Assembly (NCBI RefSeq): GCF_004521915.1
Contig: NZ_SDKD01000001.1
Span: 363,466-427,465, forward strand
Length of the DNA stretch: 64,000 bases
DNA from: Brevibacillus migulae
GTDB taxonomy: Bacteria; Bacillota; Bacilli; Brevibacillales; Brevibacillaceae
Reading direction: 5' to 3'
Shown here: positions 24,477-33,739 of the stretch, in pieces
How positions within the stretch are numbered: the first letter of the stretch is position 1
How the letters are laid out: every line of letters begins with the position of its first letter
Made by a program: the position numbers and the translations under genes
Notes under the pieces: model-generated
Database searches by the model: none
What the model saw: the letters and a program-made list of their open reading frames with translations, nothing else
What the model was told of the DNA's origin: nothing

Positions 24477-24525
24477 AAACAAAAGTTTCTTTACAAACTT
24501 TTGTTTTGGTGATAAACTTTTGTTT
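24477..24525 (+). promoter_or_regulatory. psuK-psuG promoter with three copies of a 12-bp operator
   Basis: AAACTTTTGTTT occurs at 24495-24506 and 24514-24525, and in reverse complement at 24477-24488; all three are perfect. A candidate promoter (TTTACA 24490-24495, 17 bp, TAAACT 24513-24518) overlaps them, so protein binding would block RNA polymerase. The natural candidate is the helix-turn-helix domain of the kinase encoded next. Confidence 0.65.
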
Positions 24526-24560
24526 ACAAAGCGGAGAACGGCAGAAAGGAGGGGTTACAC

Positions 24561-25655
24561 ATGGAACCTTTGGGAAAAGAGTCGCTCATTTTACAATATA
24601 TCCGGATCAACCCCTTTATCAGTCAGCAGGAGCTGGCAGAAAAAGTAGGCATCTCACGCTCAGCGGTTGCAGGGTACATTGCGAACCTGACCAAACGGGG
24701 CGTGATCAAAGGCAGAGCCTACATCATGAGCGATGAGTCATCCATCGTCTGTATCGGCGGCGCCAACCTGGATCGAAAGGCATTAAGCAAGCAGAAGGTA
24801 CGGCTCCACTCCTCCAATCCGGTAGCCGTAACGGAATCTTGCGGTGGCGTTGCCCGCAATGTCGCTGAAAATCTCGGACGGTTGGGCTGGCAGACGTCGC
24901 TCATCAGCTGTGTCGGCGACGATCATGAAGGCAAATGGCTGCTACAAGAAACCAAGCTCCTCGGTGTTGATGTGAGCGGTACCTGGACGATGCCGGGAGA
25001 AAGAACCGGTACGTATACTGCTTTGCTGGATACCGATGGGGAGATGGTCATCTCCATGGCCAATATGGATATCTACGACCGTTTTACCCCTGACATGCTG
25101 GCCGAGCGTTGGTCACATCTGGCTGCAGCAAAGGCGGTATTCGTAGATACCAACTTGCCCGCCGAATCGCTGCAATATTTGATAGAACGCTGCCATGCAG
25201 AGGGAATTTCCCTGTATGTAGATCCGGTTTCTTCTGCGAAGGCTGCCAAATTGCCAGAACGATTGGACGGCGTGCACACGATTTTGCCGAATCGCGAAGA
25301 AGCAGAGGTCCTTGCAGGCATGAAGATCGAGACGATCGAAGACTGCCGGGTGGCGTGCAAGCAAATTCGAAAACGCGGTGCCGGCAGTGTCGTGGTGACG
25401 CTTGGCGAGCAAGGCATTTGCTTCGCCACGGAAGACGGCTTTGAGCATTTCCAGCCCGAGCCCGTAGAAGTGGTAGATGTGACGGGAGCGGGTGATTCCT
25501 TTGCTGCAGGCTTTTTATACGGGATGGCGGCTGGAGAGTCGTTTACGAGAGCATGCAGGCTGGGGCTTGCCGCAGCCAGCTTGACGCTGCAAACGGAGCG
25601 CTCCGTATCACCGCTGCTGCAAGCCGAACGCTTATACCATATGATCGAAGCATAA
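24561..25655 (+). CDS. psuK: Pseudouridine kinase (PfkB family) with N-terminal winged helix
   Basis: A 364-residue protein; ATG at 24561 with AAAGGAGGGG upstream. Residues 1-55 form a winged helix-turn-helix (FISQQELAEKVGISRSAVAG). The rest is a PfkB/ribokinase-type kinase with GGVARNVAENLGRLG and the C-terminal signature DVTGAGDSFAAGFLYG, whose last Asp is the catalytic base. It would phosphorylate pseudouridine to pseudouridine 5'-phosphate for PsuG, encoded 16 bp downstream. The fused DNA-binding domain suggests that the kinase represses its own operon through the repeated 12-mer upstream. Confidence 0.85.
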   Translation: MEPLGKESLILQYIRINPFISQQELAEKVGISRSAVAGYIANLTKRGVIKGRAYIMSDESSIVCIGGANLDRKALSKQKVRLHSSNPVAVTESCGGVARNVAENLGRLGWQTSLISCVGDDHEGKWLLQETKLLGVDVSGTWTMPGERTGTYTALLDTDGEMVISMANMDIYDRFTPDMLAERWSHLAAAKAVFVDTNLPAESLQYLIERCHAEGISLYVDPVSSAKAAKLPERLDGVHTILPNREEAEVLAGMKIETIEDCRVACKQIRKRGAGSVVVTLGEQGICFATEDGFEHFQPEPVEVVDVTGAGDSFAAGFLYGMAAGESFTRACRLGLAAASLTLQTERSVSPLLQAERLYHMIEA

Positions 25656-25671
25656 ATAAAGGAGAGAAACC

Positions 25672-26589
25672 ATGATGAAACAATATCTCAGTTTTACGGA
25701 TGAAGTACGCGAAGCCCTTGAAAAGAATCTGCCGATTGTGGCATTGGAGACCACCATCATTTCACACGGGATGCCATATCCCCAAAATATCGAAATGGCA
25801 AAAGAAGTCGAGCAGATCATCCGTGACAATGGAGCGGTGCCGGCAACGATCGGGCTGATGGACGGAAAGATCAAGATCGGCTTGACCGATGAGGAGCTCG
25901 AACGGTTCGCTACCGATCAATCGGTCGAAAAAGTAAGCCGTCGCGATTTCCCTTATATCCTGGCAACCGGAAAAATCGGGGCGACAACCGTAGCTGCCAC
26001 TATGATTGCAGCTGAAATGGCGGGCATCAAAGTATTCGCCACCGGAGGAATCGGCGGCGTGCATCGTGAAGGCGAAGTCACCTGGGATGTTTCCGCAGAC
26101 CTGACGGAGCTGGCACAGACCAGTGTCGCGGTCGTTTGCGCAGGGGCCAAATCGATTCTCGACATCGGACGCACACTGGAGTACCTGGAGACGCAAGGCG
26201 TGCCGGTAGTCGGCTACCGCTGCACGAAGTTCCCTTCCTTCTATTCCCGCGAGAGCGAGTACGGCGTCGATTTTACCTTGGAGACACCGGACGAAGTCGG
26301 CACTTTGCTGGATACCAAATGGAAGCTGGGCCTGCAAGGCGGACTGGTGATCGCCAACCCGGTTCCAGAGGCTGACGCGCTGGATTACGGGCAAATCGGC
26401 GCGGTGATTGAAAAGGCGCTGGCAGAAGCCAAGGAAAAAGGAATCAGCGGGAAACAAGTGACTCCGTTTTTGCTGGACAAAGTAAAGCAATTGACAGTTG
26501 GCAAGAGCTTGCAGACCAATATTGCTTTGGTGAAGCATAATGCGCAAGTGGCTGCCCAAATCGCGGCTGCCTATCAGGCGAAGCAATAA
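25672..26589 (+). CDS. psuG: Pseudouridine-5'-phosphate glycosidase
   Basis: A 305-residue protein of the standard PsuG/indigoidine-synthase-A-like length. It splits pseudouridine 5'-phosphate into uracil and ribose 5-phosphate, an unusual C-C glycosidic cleavage. Family signatures are clear: [21 protein letters not shown] at the N-terminus, and [16 protein letters not shown] and [19 protein letters not shown] in the middle; the Lys of GAKSILD corresponds to the catalytic region. ATG at 25672 follows AAAGGAGAG. It follows psuK in an operon ending at a terminator. Confidence 0.95.
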   Translation: MMKQYLSFTDEVREALEKNLPIVALETTIISHGMPYPQNIEMAKEVEQIIRDNGAVPATIGLMDGKIKIGLTDEELERFATDQSVEKVSRRDFPYILATGKIGATTVAATMIAAEMAGIKVFATGGIGGVHREGEVTWDVSADLTELAQTSVAVVCAGAKSILDIGRTLEYLETQGVPVVGYRCTKFPSFYSRESEYGVDFTLETPDEVGTLLDTKWKLGLQGGLVIANPVPEADALDYGQIGAVIEKALAEAKEKGISGKQVTPFLLDKVKQLTVGKSLQTNIALVKHNAQVAAQIAAAYQAKQ

Positions 26590-26607
26590 GCATTTCTTAC
26601 AACACCC

Positions 26608-26640
26608 CAACGTTCGCTTACATGCGGACGTTGTTTTTTT
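26608..26640 (+). terminator. Terminator of psuK-psuG
   Basis: CAACGTTCGC / GCGGACGTTG with a 6-nt loop followed by an eight-T run. Confidence 0.85.
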
Positions 26641-26642
26641 TA

Positions 26643-26726
26643 GTCGATAGGAATTTATAAAATTCCCATCGACATAAGAAAAACTAAGCTCCGCCAAAGA
26701 CTTGACGTAGCCAAGTTTTTCTAATG
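26643..26726. repeat. Two adjacent inverted repeats, possible interspersed element
   Basis: A hairpin GTCGAT-GGAATTT / AAATTCC-ATCGAC spans 26643-26673. It is followed by a second inverted repeat whose arms are TAAGAAAAACT (26675-26685) and AAGTTTTTCTAA (26713-26724), with a CCGCCAAAGACTTGACG core. The combination looks like a small interspersed repeat, but no second copy lies in this window. Confidence 0.45.
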
Positions 26727-26841
26727 GTGAAAAGGGGCGATTGGGAACGAATCAATCAACATTTATGGTATCATTTGGGTATTGGTTTTCCCATTGGGAC
26801 TGGTTGAGAAATGTTGAGATGAGAAAGGTGAGATGAGGAGC

Positions 26842-27231
26842 ATGGCTCAAGTAAAGATTTTTGGCGTAAATGACCGTTTACAACCTATCAAGAGAGAATT
26901 ATCGGACACCATTCATGCATGCATCGTGGAGGCGCTGCAATATCCGGTCGATAAGCGATTTCATCGATTTTTTCCGATGGAAAGAGAAGACTTTTTTTTC
27001 CCCGATGACAGAACGGAAGCCTATACGATCATTGAAATTAGCCTTTTTGAAGGGCGTTCCAAAGAAACGAAAAAACAATTAATCAGGCTGCTTTTCGAAC
27101 GCATTCACCGCCAATTGCAGCTTTCCCCGCAAGATATTGAAATCACCATCTTTGAGACGCCAACATCCAATTGGGGGATCAGAGGGGTGCCCGGGGACGA
27201 ATTGCAGCTTACCTATCAAGTCAATGTATAA
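26842..27231 (+). CDS. Tautomerase-superfamily protein
   Basis: A 129-residue protein of the Tautomerase_2 type: MAQVKIFGVNDRL at the N-terminus, FFFPDDRTEAYTIIEISLFEGR and DIEITIFETPTSNWGIRG. The usual catalytic Pro after the initiator Met is replaced by Ala, so activity cannot be assumed. The start is uncertain: ATG at 26842 gives the family-like N-terminus, but its spacing to AAAGGTG is long; ATG at 26833 is in frame as well. Stand-alone gene with an unknown substrate. Confidence 0.75.
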   Translation: MAQVKIFGVNDRLQPIKRELSDTIHACIVEALQYPVDKRFHRFFPMEREDFFFPDDRTEAYTIIEISLFEGRSKETKKQLIRLLFERIHRQLQLSPQDIEITIFETPTSNWGIRGVPGDELQLTYQVNV

Positions 27232-27319
27232 GCACGCAATCGGATGCCAATGCGCTTCAAGAATGTATTTGGTGACTATTACCGAAAATATGGCTAAGTA
27301 AGCTGATGGGAGCTCAGAT

Positions 27320-27742
27320 ATGAAGCTGCAAGTTGACGTCGACAGAAGAATCGCTAAGCCTGTCAAGGAAGTTTTCGAAGCAATCGTATCCCCTGAAAAG
27401 ATGTCACGCTACTTTATTTCCAGTGGAAGCGGCAGGCTTCAAGAAGGAAGAACGATCGTCTGGAAATGGGATGATGTAGGTGCGGAGTTATCCATCAACG
27501 TTTTGAAAGCAGAGGACGACTGCATCTCTTTTTTATGGTCAGCCAGCGGGGTGGAAACCACGGTAGTGTTCACGCTGACTCCACTACATGAAAGCGCTGC
27601 ACTGGTCCGGGTACGTGAGGACGGCTGGGAGAGCGATGAAGAAGGGATCAAACGATACGGGCAGCAAATGCATGGCTGGGTGGACATGCTTCTCTGCATG
27701 AAAGCTTTTCTCGAGTACGGCATCAACCTAAGGAACAGGTAG
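27320..27742 (+). CDS. SRPBCC (AHSA1-like) protein
   Basis: A 140-residue START/AHSA1-type protein (VDRRIAKPVKEVFEAIVSPE, then WKWDDVGAELSINVL and the C-terminal helix MHGWVDMLLCMKAFLEYG). Such domains bind hydrophobic ligands in a deep cavity and serve many roles; the ligand is unknown. ATG at 27320 with GGGAGCTC upstream. Followed 34 bp later by a second member of the same family. Confidence 0.8.
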   Translation: MKLQVDVDRRIAKPVKEVFEAIVSPEKMSRYFISSGSGRLQEGRTIVWKWDDVGAELSINVLKAEDDCISFLWSASGVETTVVFTLTPLHESAALVRVREDGWESDEEGIKRYGQQMHGWVDMLLCMKAFLEYGINLRNR

Positions 27743-27775
27743 CAATCTCATGTTCCGGAAATGGAGAAATGAACG

Positions 27776-28240
27776 ATGGAGCCAATTACCGTGCCAGACC
27801 TTTCAACAAGACCGTTTCGGCTGACGGTGGAACGTACGATGAACGCTTCACCGGATGTGCTTTACCGCGCGTGGACAACGGAATTCGACCGCTGGTTCGC
27901 CGCGCCGGGGACCGTCATTATGCAGGGCGAAGTGAACACCGCCTTCTTTTTTGAGACCGTCTATCAATTCGAGACGCATAGTGAGGCACAGCGCCACCCG
28001 CATTACGGGCGTTTTTTGCGACTGGAGCAGGACCGATTGATCGAAATCACGTGGGTGACGGGAGCCGGTGGCACCAATGGGGCGGAAACGGTTGTCACGG
28101 TCGAGCTTGAACCCAAGAGCGGCGGCACTCAACTGCGTCTGACGCACGCGGGATTTGCGGATGAGAACGCCAAGAAGCAGCACGAAGAAGCGTGGCCATT
28201 CGTATTGGAACAGTTGGACATGAAGATGACAAATAGGTAA
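27776..28240 (+). CDS. SRPBCC (AHSA1-like) protein, second copy
   Basis: A 154-residue START/AHSA1-type protein: [44 protein letters not shown], and the end [20 protein letters not shown]. It is only distantly similar to the upstream copy, so this is a family pair rather than a recent duplication. The position next to a GNAT gene (16 bp downstream) suggests a small stress- or resistance-related operon. Ligand unknown. Confidence 0.85.
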   Translation: MEPITVPDLSTRPFRLTVERTMNASPDVLYRAWTTEFDRWFAAPGTVIMQGEVNTAFFFETVYQFETHSEAQRHPHYGRFLRLEQDRLIEITWVTGAGGTNGAETVVTVELEPKSGGTQLRLTHAGFADENAKKQHEEAWPFVLEQLDMKMTNR

Positions 28241-28256
28241 ACCGGGGCGATTTCGA

Positions 28257-28736
28257 ATGAATGTGGTGAATGCAACAAGAGCGGACATAGACGGCTGGTT
28301 AGAGCTGGCCGCTGAGGTCGAATATCTTTTTGGTCCCATGGTAGAGGATCCACAGTTTATTCAGGCATTGGAGAAAAATATCGAGCGGAAAACGGCATTT
28401 TGTGTGCGGGAACATGACGGTTTACCTGGATCCCGCTTGCTTGGCGGGGTTTTCTTTTCTGCCACACATGCCCCCCTATACAAAATCGGGTGGCTGGCGG
28501 TGTCATCAAAAGCGAGAAACAAAGGAGTCGCAACCGCGCTCGTTGGCCATCTGTTGCAACTGGTCGCGGTCCCCGCTGAAGTTTCCATGATCACTTTTGG
28601 GGAAGACGTCGCAGATGGCAGAGCTGCGAGAAATTTTTATCAGAGACTCGGGTTCATCCCTGTTGAACAGTCCATACCGAATGGACCAGAAGGAGGATCA
28701 CGTCAAATATTCAAATTAATGATGACAAACAAATGA
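28257..28736 (+). CDS. GNAT-family N-acetyltransferase
   Basis: A 159-residue protein with the GNAT fold signature: an acetyl-CoA-binding motif A around VSSKARNKGVATALVGHLLQ (R/Q-x-x-G-x-A/G pattern RNKGVA) and ARNFYQRLGFIPVE near the end. It transfers an acetyl group to an unknown amine. It starts 16 bp after the SRPBCC gene. Confidence 0.85.
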   Translation: MNVVNATRADIDGWLELAAEVEYLFGPMVEDPQFIQALEKNIERKTAFCVREHDGLPGSRLLGGVFFSATHAPLYKIGWLAVSSKARNKGVATALVGHLLQLVAVPAEVSMITFGEDVADGRAARNFYQRLGFIPVEQSIPNGPEGGSRQIFKLMMTNK

Positions 28737-28902
28737 CAGTGGGAAGAAACTTATCTCCCTTATTTGGCGTATTTTCATAAGAGTGTTAGTTTTTGGGCAA
28801 TACTGTATAATTACCGATGCTCCTTGACCTTTACCTTGGACAACCACCGGTTCTGGTTCCGTTGCCTGGAGCGATACAAAAAATGGAAGAAGGTGTTCCT
28901 TG

Positions 28903-29496
28903 ATGACAAACAGCAAAATGAATCCGAAAGTTGATGAATTTTTGGGGAAAGCCAAAAAGTGGAAGGAGGAATTTGAGAAGCTGCGAAGTATCGTCCTTGA
29001 CTGCGAGCTGACCGAGGATTTTAAGTGGATGCACCCTTGCTACACGTTTGATAACAAAAACATCGTGTTAATACATGGATTTAAAGAATATTGTGCGCTT
29101 CTTTTTCACAAAGGCGCCCTGTTACAGGATACCCATGGGATTCTGGTCCAGCAAACGGAGAATGTACAGGCAGCGCGCCAGATTCGGTTCACCAATATTC
29201 AACAGATCGTCGAGATGGAGTCCATCTTGAAAGCTTATATTCATGAAGCCATTGAAGTTGAAAAAGCCGGTCTGGAAGTGAAACTTAAAGAGAATTCAGA
29301 ATATGAGATTCCTGAAGAGCTTCACAATAAATTCACTGAAATCCCTGCCTTGAAAACGGCTTTCGAAGCATTGACGCCGGGACGCCAAAGAGCATACATA
29401 CTTTATTTTTCTGAACCCAAGCAATCCAAAACCCGTGAGTCAAGGGTTGAAAAATATGTGCAGCAAATCCTCGACGGAAAGGGTTTGAAAGATTAG
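28903..29496 (+). CDS. YdeI/OmpD-associated family protein
   Basis: A 197-residue protein resembling Bacillus subtilis YdeI. An N-terminal DUF1801-type domain (VLDCELTEDFKWMHPCYTFDNKNIVLIHGFKEY) is followed by a basic helical tail (LTPGRQRAYILYFSEPKQSK, SRVEKYVQQILDGKG) that contains the conserved RQR-Y-IY-x-x-AKQ-type motif. The TTG at 28900 is less likely than ATG at 28903, which has AAGGTG upstream. A TATAAT lies at 28806-28811 in the 166-bp upstream gap without a clear -35. Function not established. Confidence 0.8.
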   Translation: MTNSKMNPKVDEFLGKAKKWKEEFEKLRSIVLDCELTEDFKWMHPCYTFDNKNIVLIHGFKEYCALLFHKGALLQDTHGILVQQTENVQAARQIRFTNIQQIVEMESILKAYIHEAIEVEKAGLEVKLKENSEYEIPEELHNKFTEIPALKTAFEALTPGRQRAYILYFSEPKQSKTRESRVEKYVQQILDGKGLKD

Positions 29497-29514
29497 GATA
29501 TCTCCTTGAACGAA

Positions 29515-29550
29515 CAGGGGCTTATGTGCAAAACGTAAGCTCCTGTTTTT
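29515..29550 (+). terminator. Terminator after the ydeI-like gene
   Basis: CAGGGGCTTATG / CGTAAGCTCCTG, one bulge, 7-nt loop, then TTTTT. Confidence 0.75.
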
Positions 29551-29685
29551 CGTGGGGGCAGTACACATTCAGCAACCATCTTTACGAAAATAATTTTATG
29601 TGCAGGTAAAAGGAATCCCCTTCCCGCTGATCGAAATAAGCAACATTTTGCAAGCACAAACGCAAAGCGATAGGAGGGGATCCCA

Positions 29686-31545
29686 TTGTCAGAGCCGCCG
29701 CAAAGACTATCCGCTTTTCTGCCGCGAATCACGCTCCGCACGAAAATGCTCACGCTGTTTTTATGCCTCATTGCTATCCCGCTCAGCCTGCAGGGCATGA
29801 TCACCTACAGCAGATTCTCCACCTCTACGGAAGCCAGAACCGTCGAATACACATCGCAGATCGTCCATCAAATCAATCAAAACCTGGATCGAAATCTGGC
29901 GGAGATGAAGCGCCTCTCTTTGACCCCGCTCTATGACAACAGCATCATCGCGATCTTGAAAGAGCTGCGTGCGAATCAAGAAGCTTCCTTCTTTCTCTCT
30001 TCGGACAAACGCCAAAAGATGTTCCTGTATATTTCCAGCCTCACTTACAGCAGACCCGAAGTAAAAGGCATCCAGATCATCTCCGCGAATGGAACCGTGT
30101 TTTCCAATCTGGACCCTGCGACGGTGTCCTCCAAGGTAAACCTGCGACAAGAATCATGGTATCGCAGGGTGATCAAGGGAAATGGCGCGGCTGTCATCAT
30201 TCCGCAGCATCATCCCGGCTACTATTTGGATACGGATCAGCAACCCTACTTCGCTGTAGCTCGTTTACTGCGTGAACCGAATACCAATGAACCGCTCGGG
30301 ATCATGAAAATTGATCTGAAAATGGACATGATTGAGCAGCTTTTCGTCAATATGCCGTTTACCAAAGAGGGCAGCGTCTTAATCGTGAATAAGCAATCAG
30401 AGCTGTTTTATGAAAAACAGAATCGGGACGGGACACCCGGTTATCGCTCTTTGCTGCGCGAGACAGAGTGGCTGTATTCGCGAGACACCCAGCCCTTGGA
30501 ATATCATGGCCAACAGTATTTACAGATTGATCATGAGTCAGATGCTACCGGCTTGAAGGTCATCAGTATCATTCCGCGCGAGCTGCTGCTGCAGGAATCG
30601 AAGGATTTACGAGATTTTACGGTCCTGATCGCTGCCATCTTCCTGTTCGGTGCTGGAGGGTTAGCCGTTTACTTTGCGTATTCGCTGAGCAAGCCCTTGG
30701 TCCGCTTGAAAGAAAAGATGTCGCAGGTGGAAAAAGGGAACCTGCATGAGCGCGTGCCGGTGGCATCACGGGACGAAATCGGCATGCTCGGCGAACAGTT
30801 TAACCGCATGGTCGGCGAGATGAATCGACTCGTCAATGAGGTGTATATGATCAGTTTGCGCGAGCGGGAGGCTGAGCTTGCCGCTTTGCAGAGCCAGATC
30901 AACCCGCATTTTATCTACAATACCTTGGAAGCGATCAACATGATGGCGATCAAAGCTGGAAATTTCGATGTATCTGACATGGTGTCATCCCTCGGGAAAT
31001 TGATGCGTTATACAGTCGATCGATCGGATGGGTTCGTGAAGCTGGCAGATGAAATCGAATCGCTTCGTTCTTACATTCGGATCCAGCAAACACGTTTGGG
31101 AGAACGGCTGCACGTGGAGATGGCGGTAGACGAAGAGCTGGTAGGAGCGTACATCCCCAAGCTGCTGCTGCAGCCGCTGATCGAAAACGCCATCTATCAT
31201 GGCATCGAAAATCTGGAAGCCGGGGGGACGATCTGGTTGGCCGTCACACGTCATGAACAGGAGCTGCGCATCACAGTAAAAGACGATGGGAAAGGGCTGG
31301 ATGATCATGAGCTGGCCAGATTGCGCAGGCTCATCCATATCCCTTTTCACCAGCTTGAGGAGGAGAGAAACGGCCGGAATGGAACGGCATTGCGCAACAT
31401 CAACCAACGGATCACTCTTCTATACGGGGAAGCTTATGGACTCGAGGTGAATGGCTCACCGGGGAGAGGAGCGCAATTCTCATTGAGCATACCGATCACA
31501 CAAGGGGGACGCGGATATGTACAAAGTGCTGCTGGTGGAAGATGA
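29686..31545 (+). CDS. Sensor histidine kinase, YesM family
   Basis: A 619-residue membrane kinase; TTG at 29686 with AGGAGGGG upstream. An N-terminal span (about 20-42) and a second at about 310-330 enclose an extracytoplasmic sensor (dCache-like). A HAMP domain follows (SKPLVRLKEKMSQVEKGNLH). The His_kinase domain has the phospho-acceptor in QSQINPHFIYNTLEAIN. The ATPase has LIENAIYHG and DDGKGLDDHEL. It pairs with the downstream YesN-type regulator, whose gene overlaps by 29 bp. Such systems typically sense carbohydrates and activate neighbouring sugar transporters, here the operon that follows. Confidence 0.9.
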   Translation: MSEPPQRLSAFLPRITLRTKMLTLFLCLIAIPLSLQGMITYSRFSTSTEARTVEYTSQIVHQINQNLDRNLAEMKRLSLTPLYDNSIIAILKELRANQEASFFLSSDKRQKMFLYISSLTYSRPEVKGIQIISANGTVFSNLDPATVSSKVNLRQESWYRRVIKGNGAAVIIPQHHPGYYLDTDQQPYFAVARLLREPNTNEPLGIMKIDLKMDMIEQLFVNMPFTKEGSVLIVNKQSELFYEKQNRDGTPGYRSLLRETEWLYSRDTQPLEYHGQQYLQIDHESDATGLKVISIIPRELLLQESKDLRDFTVLIAAIFLFGAGGLAVYFAYSLSKPLVRLKEKMSQVEKGNLHERVPVASRDEIGMLGEQFNRMVGEMNRLVNEVYMISLREREAELAALQSQINPHFIYNTLEAINMMAIKAGNFDVSDMVSSLGKLMRYTVDRSDGFVKLADEIESLRSYIRIQQTRLGERLHVEMAVDEELVGAYIPKLLLQPLIENAIYHGIENLEAGGTIWLAVTRHEQELRITVKDDGKGLDDHELARLRRLIHIPFHQLEEERNGRNGTALRNINQRITLLYGEAYGLEVNGSPGRGAQFSLSIPITQGGRGYVQSAAGGR

Positions 31546-32272
31546 GCGGGTCATCCGGGAAGGGATGAAAGCATTGATTGAGCAGGTAACGAGCGAATTT
31601 CGCGTCATGGCCGAAGCGGAGCACGGCAAAGAAGCGCTGGAGTATCTGCGTACGGAGATACCCGATCTGATCGTGACCGATATCCGGATGCGCGAGATTG
31701 ACGGCCTGACGATGATCGGCAAAATCCGGGAGATGTATGAAGAGCTGCCGATTGTCATCATCAGCGGCTACGGGGATTTTCAATATGCGCAAAAGGCGGT
31801 CAAGCATGGGGTGGCCGACTATCTGTTAAAGCCGATCGACCGCATCGAGCTTGCACAGACGCTTGAAAAGATCAAACAGTTCCTGGACCGCAAACGGCAC
31901 CTGACCGCCAAAACGGGACAAGATGACGCTGCAAAAGACGAGCGCCACATCATCAGAAAAGTAAAGGAATATATCCAGAACCATGCCGATGGCGACTTGC
32001 GCCTGCAGACATTGGCCGACGTCATCCATTTGCATCCGATCTATCTCAGCCAGCTCTTCAAGCAGGAAACGGGTGAAAATCTCTCCGATTATGTCACCAG
32101 CGTGCGCATGAACCGGGCCAAACAGCTGCTGAGGGAGACAAGCCTGAAAGTGTATGACATCTCCCGGCTGGTCGGCTACCAGAGCCCCAAGCATTTCATG
32201 CTCATCTTCAAAAAAGAAGTGGGGATGACTCCGGGAAGCTATCGGGATCGCGCAGTCAGTGAAGATCTTTAA
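31517..32272 (+). CDS. Response regulator, YesN/AraC family
   Basis: A 251-residue regulator: receiver domain (LLVEDERVIREGM, phosphorylated Asp in PDLIVTDIRMREIDG, Lys in YLLKPIDR) and a C-terminal AraC-type double helix-turn-helix (RLQTLADVIHLHPIYLSQLF ... YDISRLVGYQSPKHFMLIFK). It is shorter than many YesN members, with a compact linker. Phosphorylated by the overlapping YesM-type kinase, it likely activates the downstream ABC operon, whose upstream region is only 100 bp. Confidence 0.9.
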   Translation: MYKVLLVEDERVIREGMKALIEQVTSEFRVMAEAEHGKEALEYLRTEIPDLIVTDIRMREIDGLTMIGKIREMYEELPIVIISGYGDFQYAQKAVKHGVADYLLKPIDRIELAQTLEKIKQFLDRKRHLTAKTGQDDAAKDERHIIRKVKEYIQNHADGDLRLQTLADVIHLHPIYLSQLFKQETGENLSDYVTSVRMNRAKQLLRETSLKVYDISRLVGYQSPKHFMLIFKKEVGMTPGSYRDRAVSEDL

Positions 32273-32372
32273 ATCCCGTACCAAACCTGTATTTCAAGTG
32301 ATTTATCTGAATATTACACAAACTTTATACTGATCCATAACGAGAGAAAACGCAAAAAAAGGGGGGCATTCG

Positions 32373-33665
32373 ATGAAAAAGGCAATTGTCATGGTGTTAA
32401 CGGTATTGATGGCAGCGTTTACATTCGGCTGCAGCAATACGGCGACCAGTCCCAATCAACCGGCCCAACCAAGCAATGAGCCGGTAGAGCTGACCTTCAT
32501 GACTTGGGGCAATCAGACGCACCTCGAGCTCTATGAGAAGCTGATCCAGCAATTTAACCAGACTCATCCCAACATCAAAGTCAAGCTGGAGTCGGTTCCA
32601 TTCCCTGATTATCAGCAGAAAATCACGGTATTGGCAGCAGGACAGGAGCTGCCTGATCTCGGGTGGGTGTCGGAGCGGATGGTTCCGCAATTCATGGCGA
32701 ACGGCATCCTCGAAGATGTATCCGATGTGAAAGAGGACGCCGCATTCAAGCTGGATGACATGATCCCGTCTACGCTCGAGCTGTTCCAAAAGGACGGCAA
32801 ATTGTACGGACTTCCTTTTTCCACCCCGCCATCTGTGATGTTTTACAACAAGGACCTGTTTGACAAGGCAGGCCTGAAATCGCCCAATGATCTGGCGAAA
32901 GAAGGCAAATGGACGTGGGAGGAATTCGAAAAGGCGGCGAAGGCGATTACCAGCGGCACGGGAGCAAGCAAAGTGTATGGGGCCAACTTCTTCCGTGATT
33001 GGAAAACATGGATCCTGCTCTCTTCCTATGCATGGTCCAATGGCAGCGGTCCTTTCAACAAAGAGATGAATCAATTTACATGGAATGATCAGTATGGCGT
33101 GGAAACCCTCAACATGCTGCAGCGCATGATGTTTACAGACGGCTCGCATCCGAAGGCTGGCGAACAGGTTAGCTTTGAAGCAGGAAAGATCGGGATGTTC
33201 TTTGATGTATACAGCTACGTGTCCAAAGCCCGGGCGATTAAGGACTTCAAATGGGATATCGCGCCGATGCCTTCCGGTTCGCAAGGCTCCGCGCCGATGC
33301 TGGGGCAGGCGGGGTACTCGATCTTCAAAGGGACGAAGCATCCACAGGAGGCGAAAGAGCTGCTCAAATTCCTGGCCAGCGTGGAAGGAATCCAAGCGAC
33401 ATCATCCTTCTTCGTGCCACCGAGACTGTCCGTGCTCAACTCCGATCAATTTTTGAACCAGCCAGGCAACCCCGATCCGGCGCATATCAAGCAAGCGGTG
33501 ATTGAGGAAATGCCGAAAGCTCGTTTGCAGCCGGGACATGTGGAGTGGCAAAAAATCGACAACGCGATCCTGGCAGGTTTTGACCAGTTGTTTGGCCAAA
33601 CGGCACAGCCAGAGGATATCGTAAAAACGATGGAAGAAAAAGTGAATCCGCTGTTAAAGCAATAG
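32373..33665 (+). CDS. Sugar ABC transporter substrate-binding lipoprotein
   Basis: A 430-residue lipoprotein: signal sequence with lipobox FTFGC (Cys at about residue 20), followed by family-1 extracellular solute-binding folds (VELTFMTWGNQTHLELYEKL, QGSAPMLGQAGYSIFKGTKHP). It would be anchored in the membrane and deliver sugar to the two permeases encoded downstream. A candidate -10 TATACT lies at about 32326. No ATPase gene is present in the operon; a shared MsmX-type ATPase elsewhere is the usual solution in Bacillales. Confidence 0.9.
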   Translation: MKKAIVMVLTVLMAAFTFGCSNTATSPNQPAQPSNEPVELTFMTWGNQTHLELYEKLIQQFNQTHPNIKVKLESVPFPDYQQKITVLAAGQELPDLGWVSERMVPQFMANGILEDVSDVKEDAAFKLDDMIPSTLELFQKDGKLYGLPFSTPPSVMFYNKDLFDKAGLKSPNDLAKEGKWTWEEFEKAAKAITSGTGASKVYGANFFRDWKTWILLSSYAWSNGSGPFNKEMNQFTWNDQYGVETLNMLQRMMFTDGSHPKAGEQVSFEAGKIGMFFDVYSYVSKARAIKDFKWDIAPMPSGSQGSAPMLGQAGYSIFKGTKHPQEAKELLKFLASVEGIQATSSFFVPPRLSVLNSDQFLNQPGNPDPAHIKQAVIEEMPKARLQPGHVEWQKIDNAILAGFDQLFGQTAQPEDIVKTMEEKVNPLLKQ

Positions 33666-33739
33666 GACGTTGATAGAACAAGAGAGTCACGGCGGTCTGT
33701 GCCTAGCAGATCGTCGTGGCGAAAAGGGGGAGCAATGCG

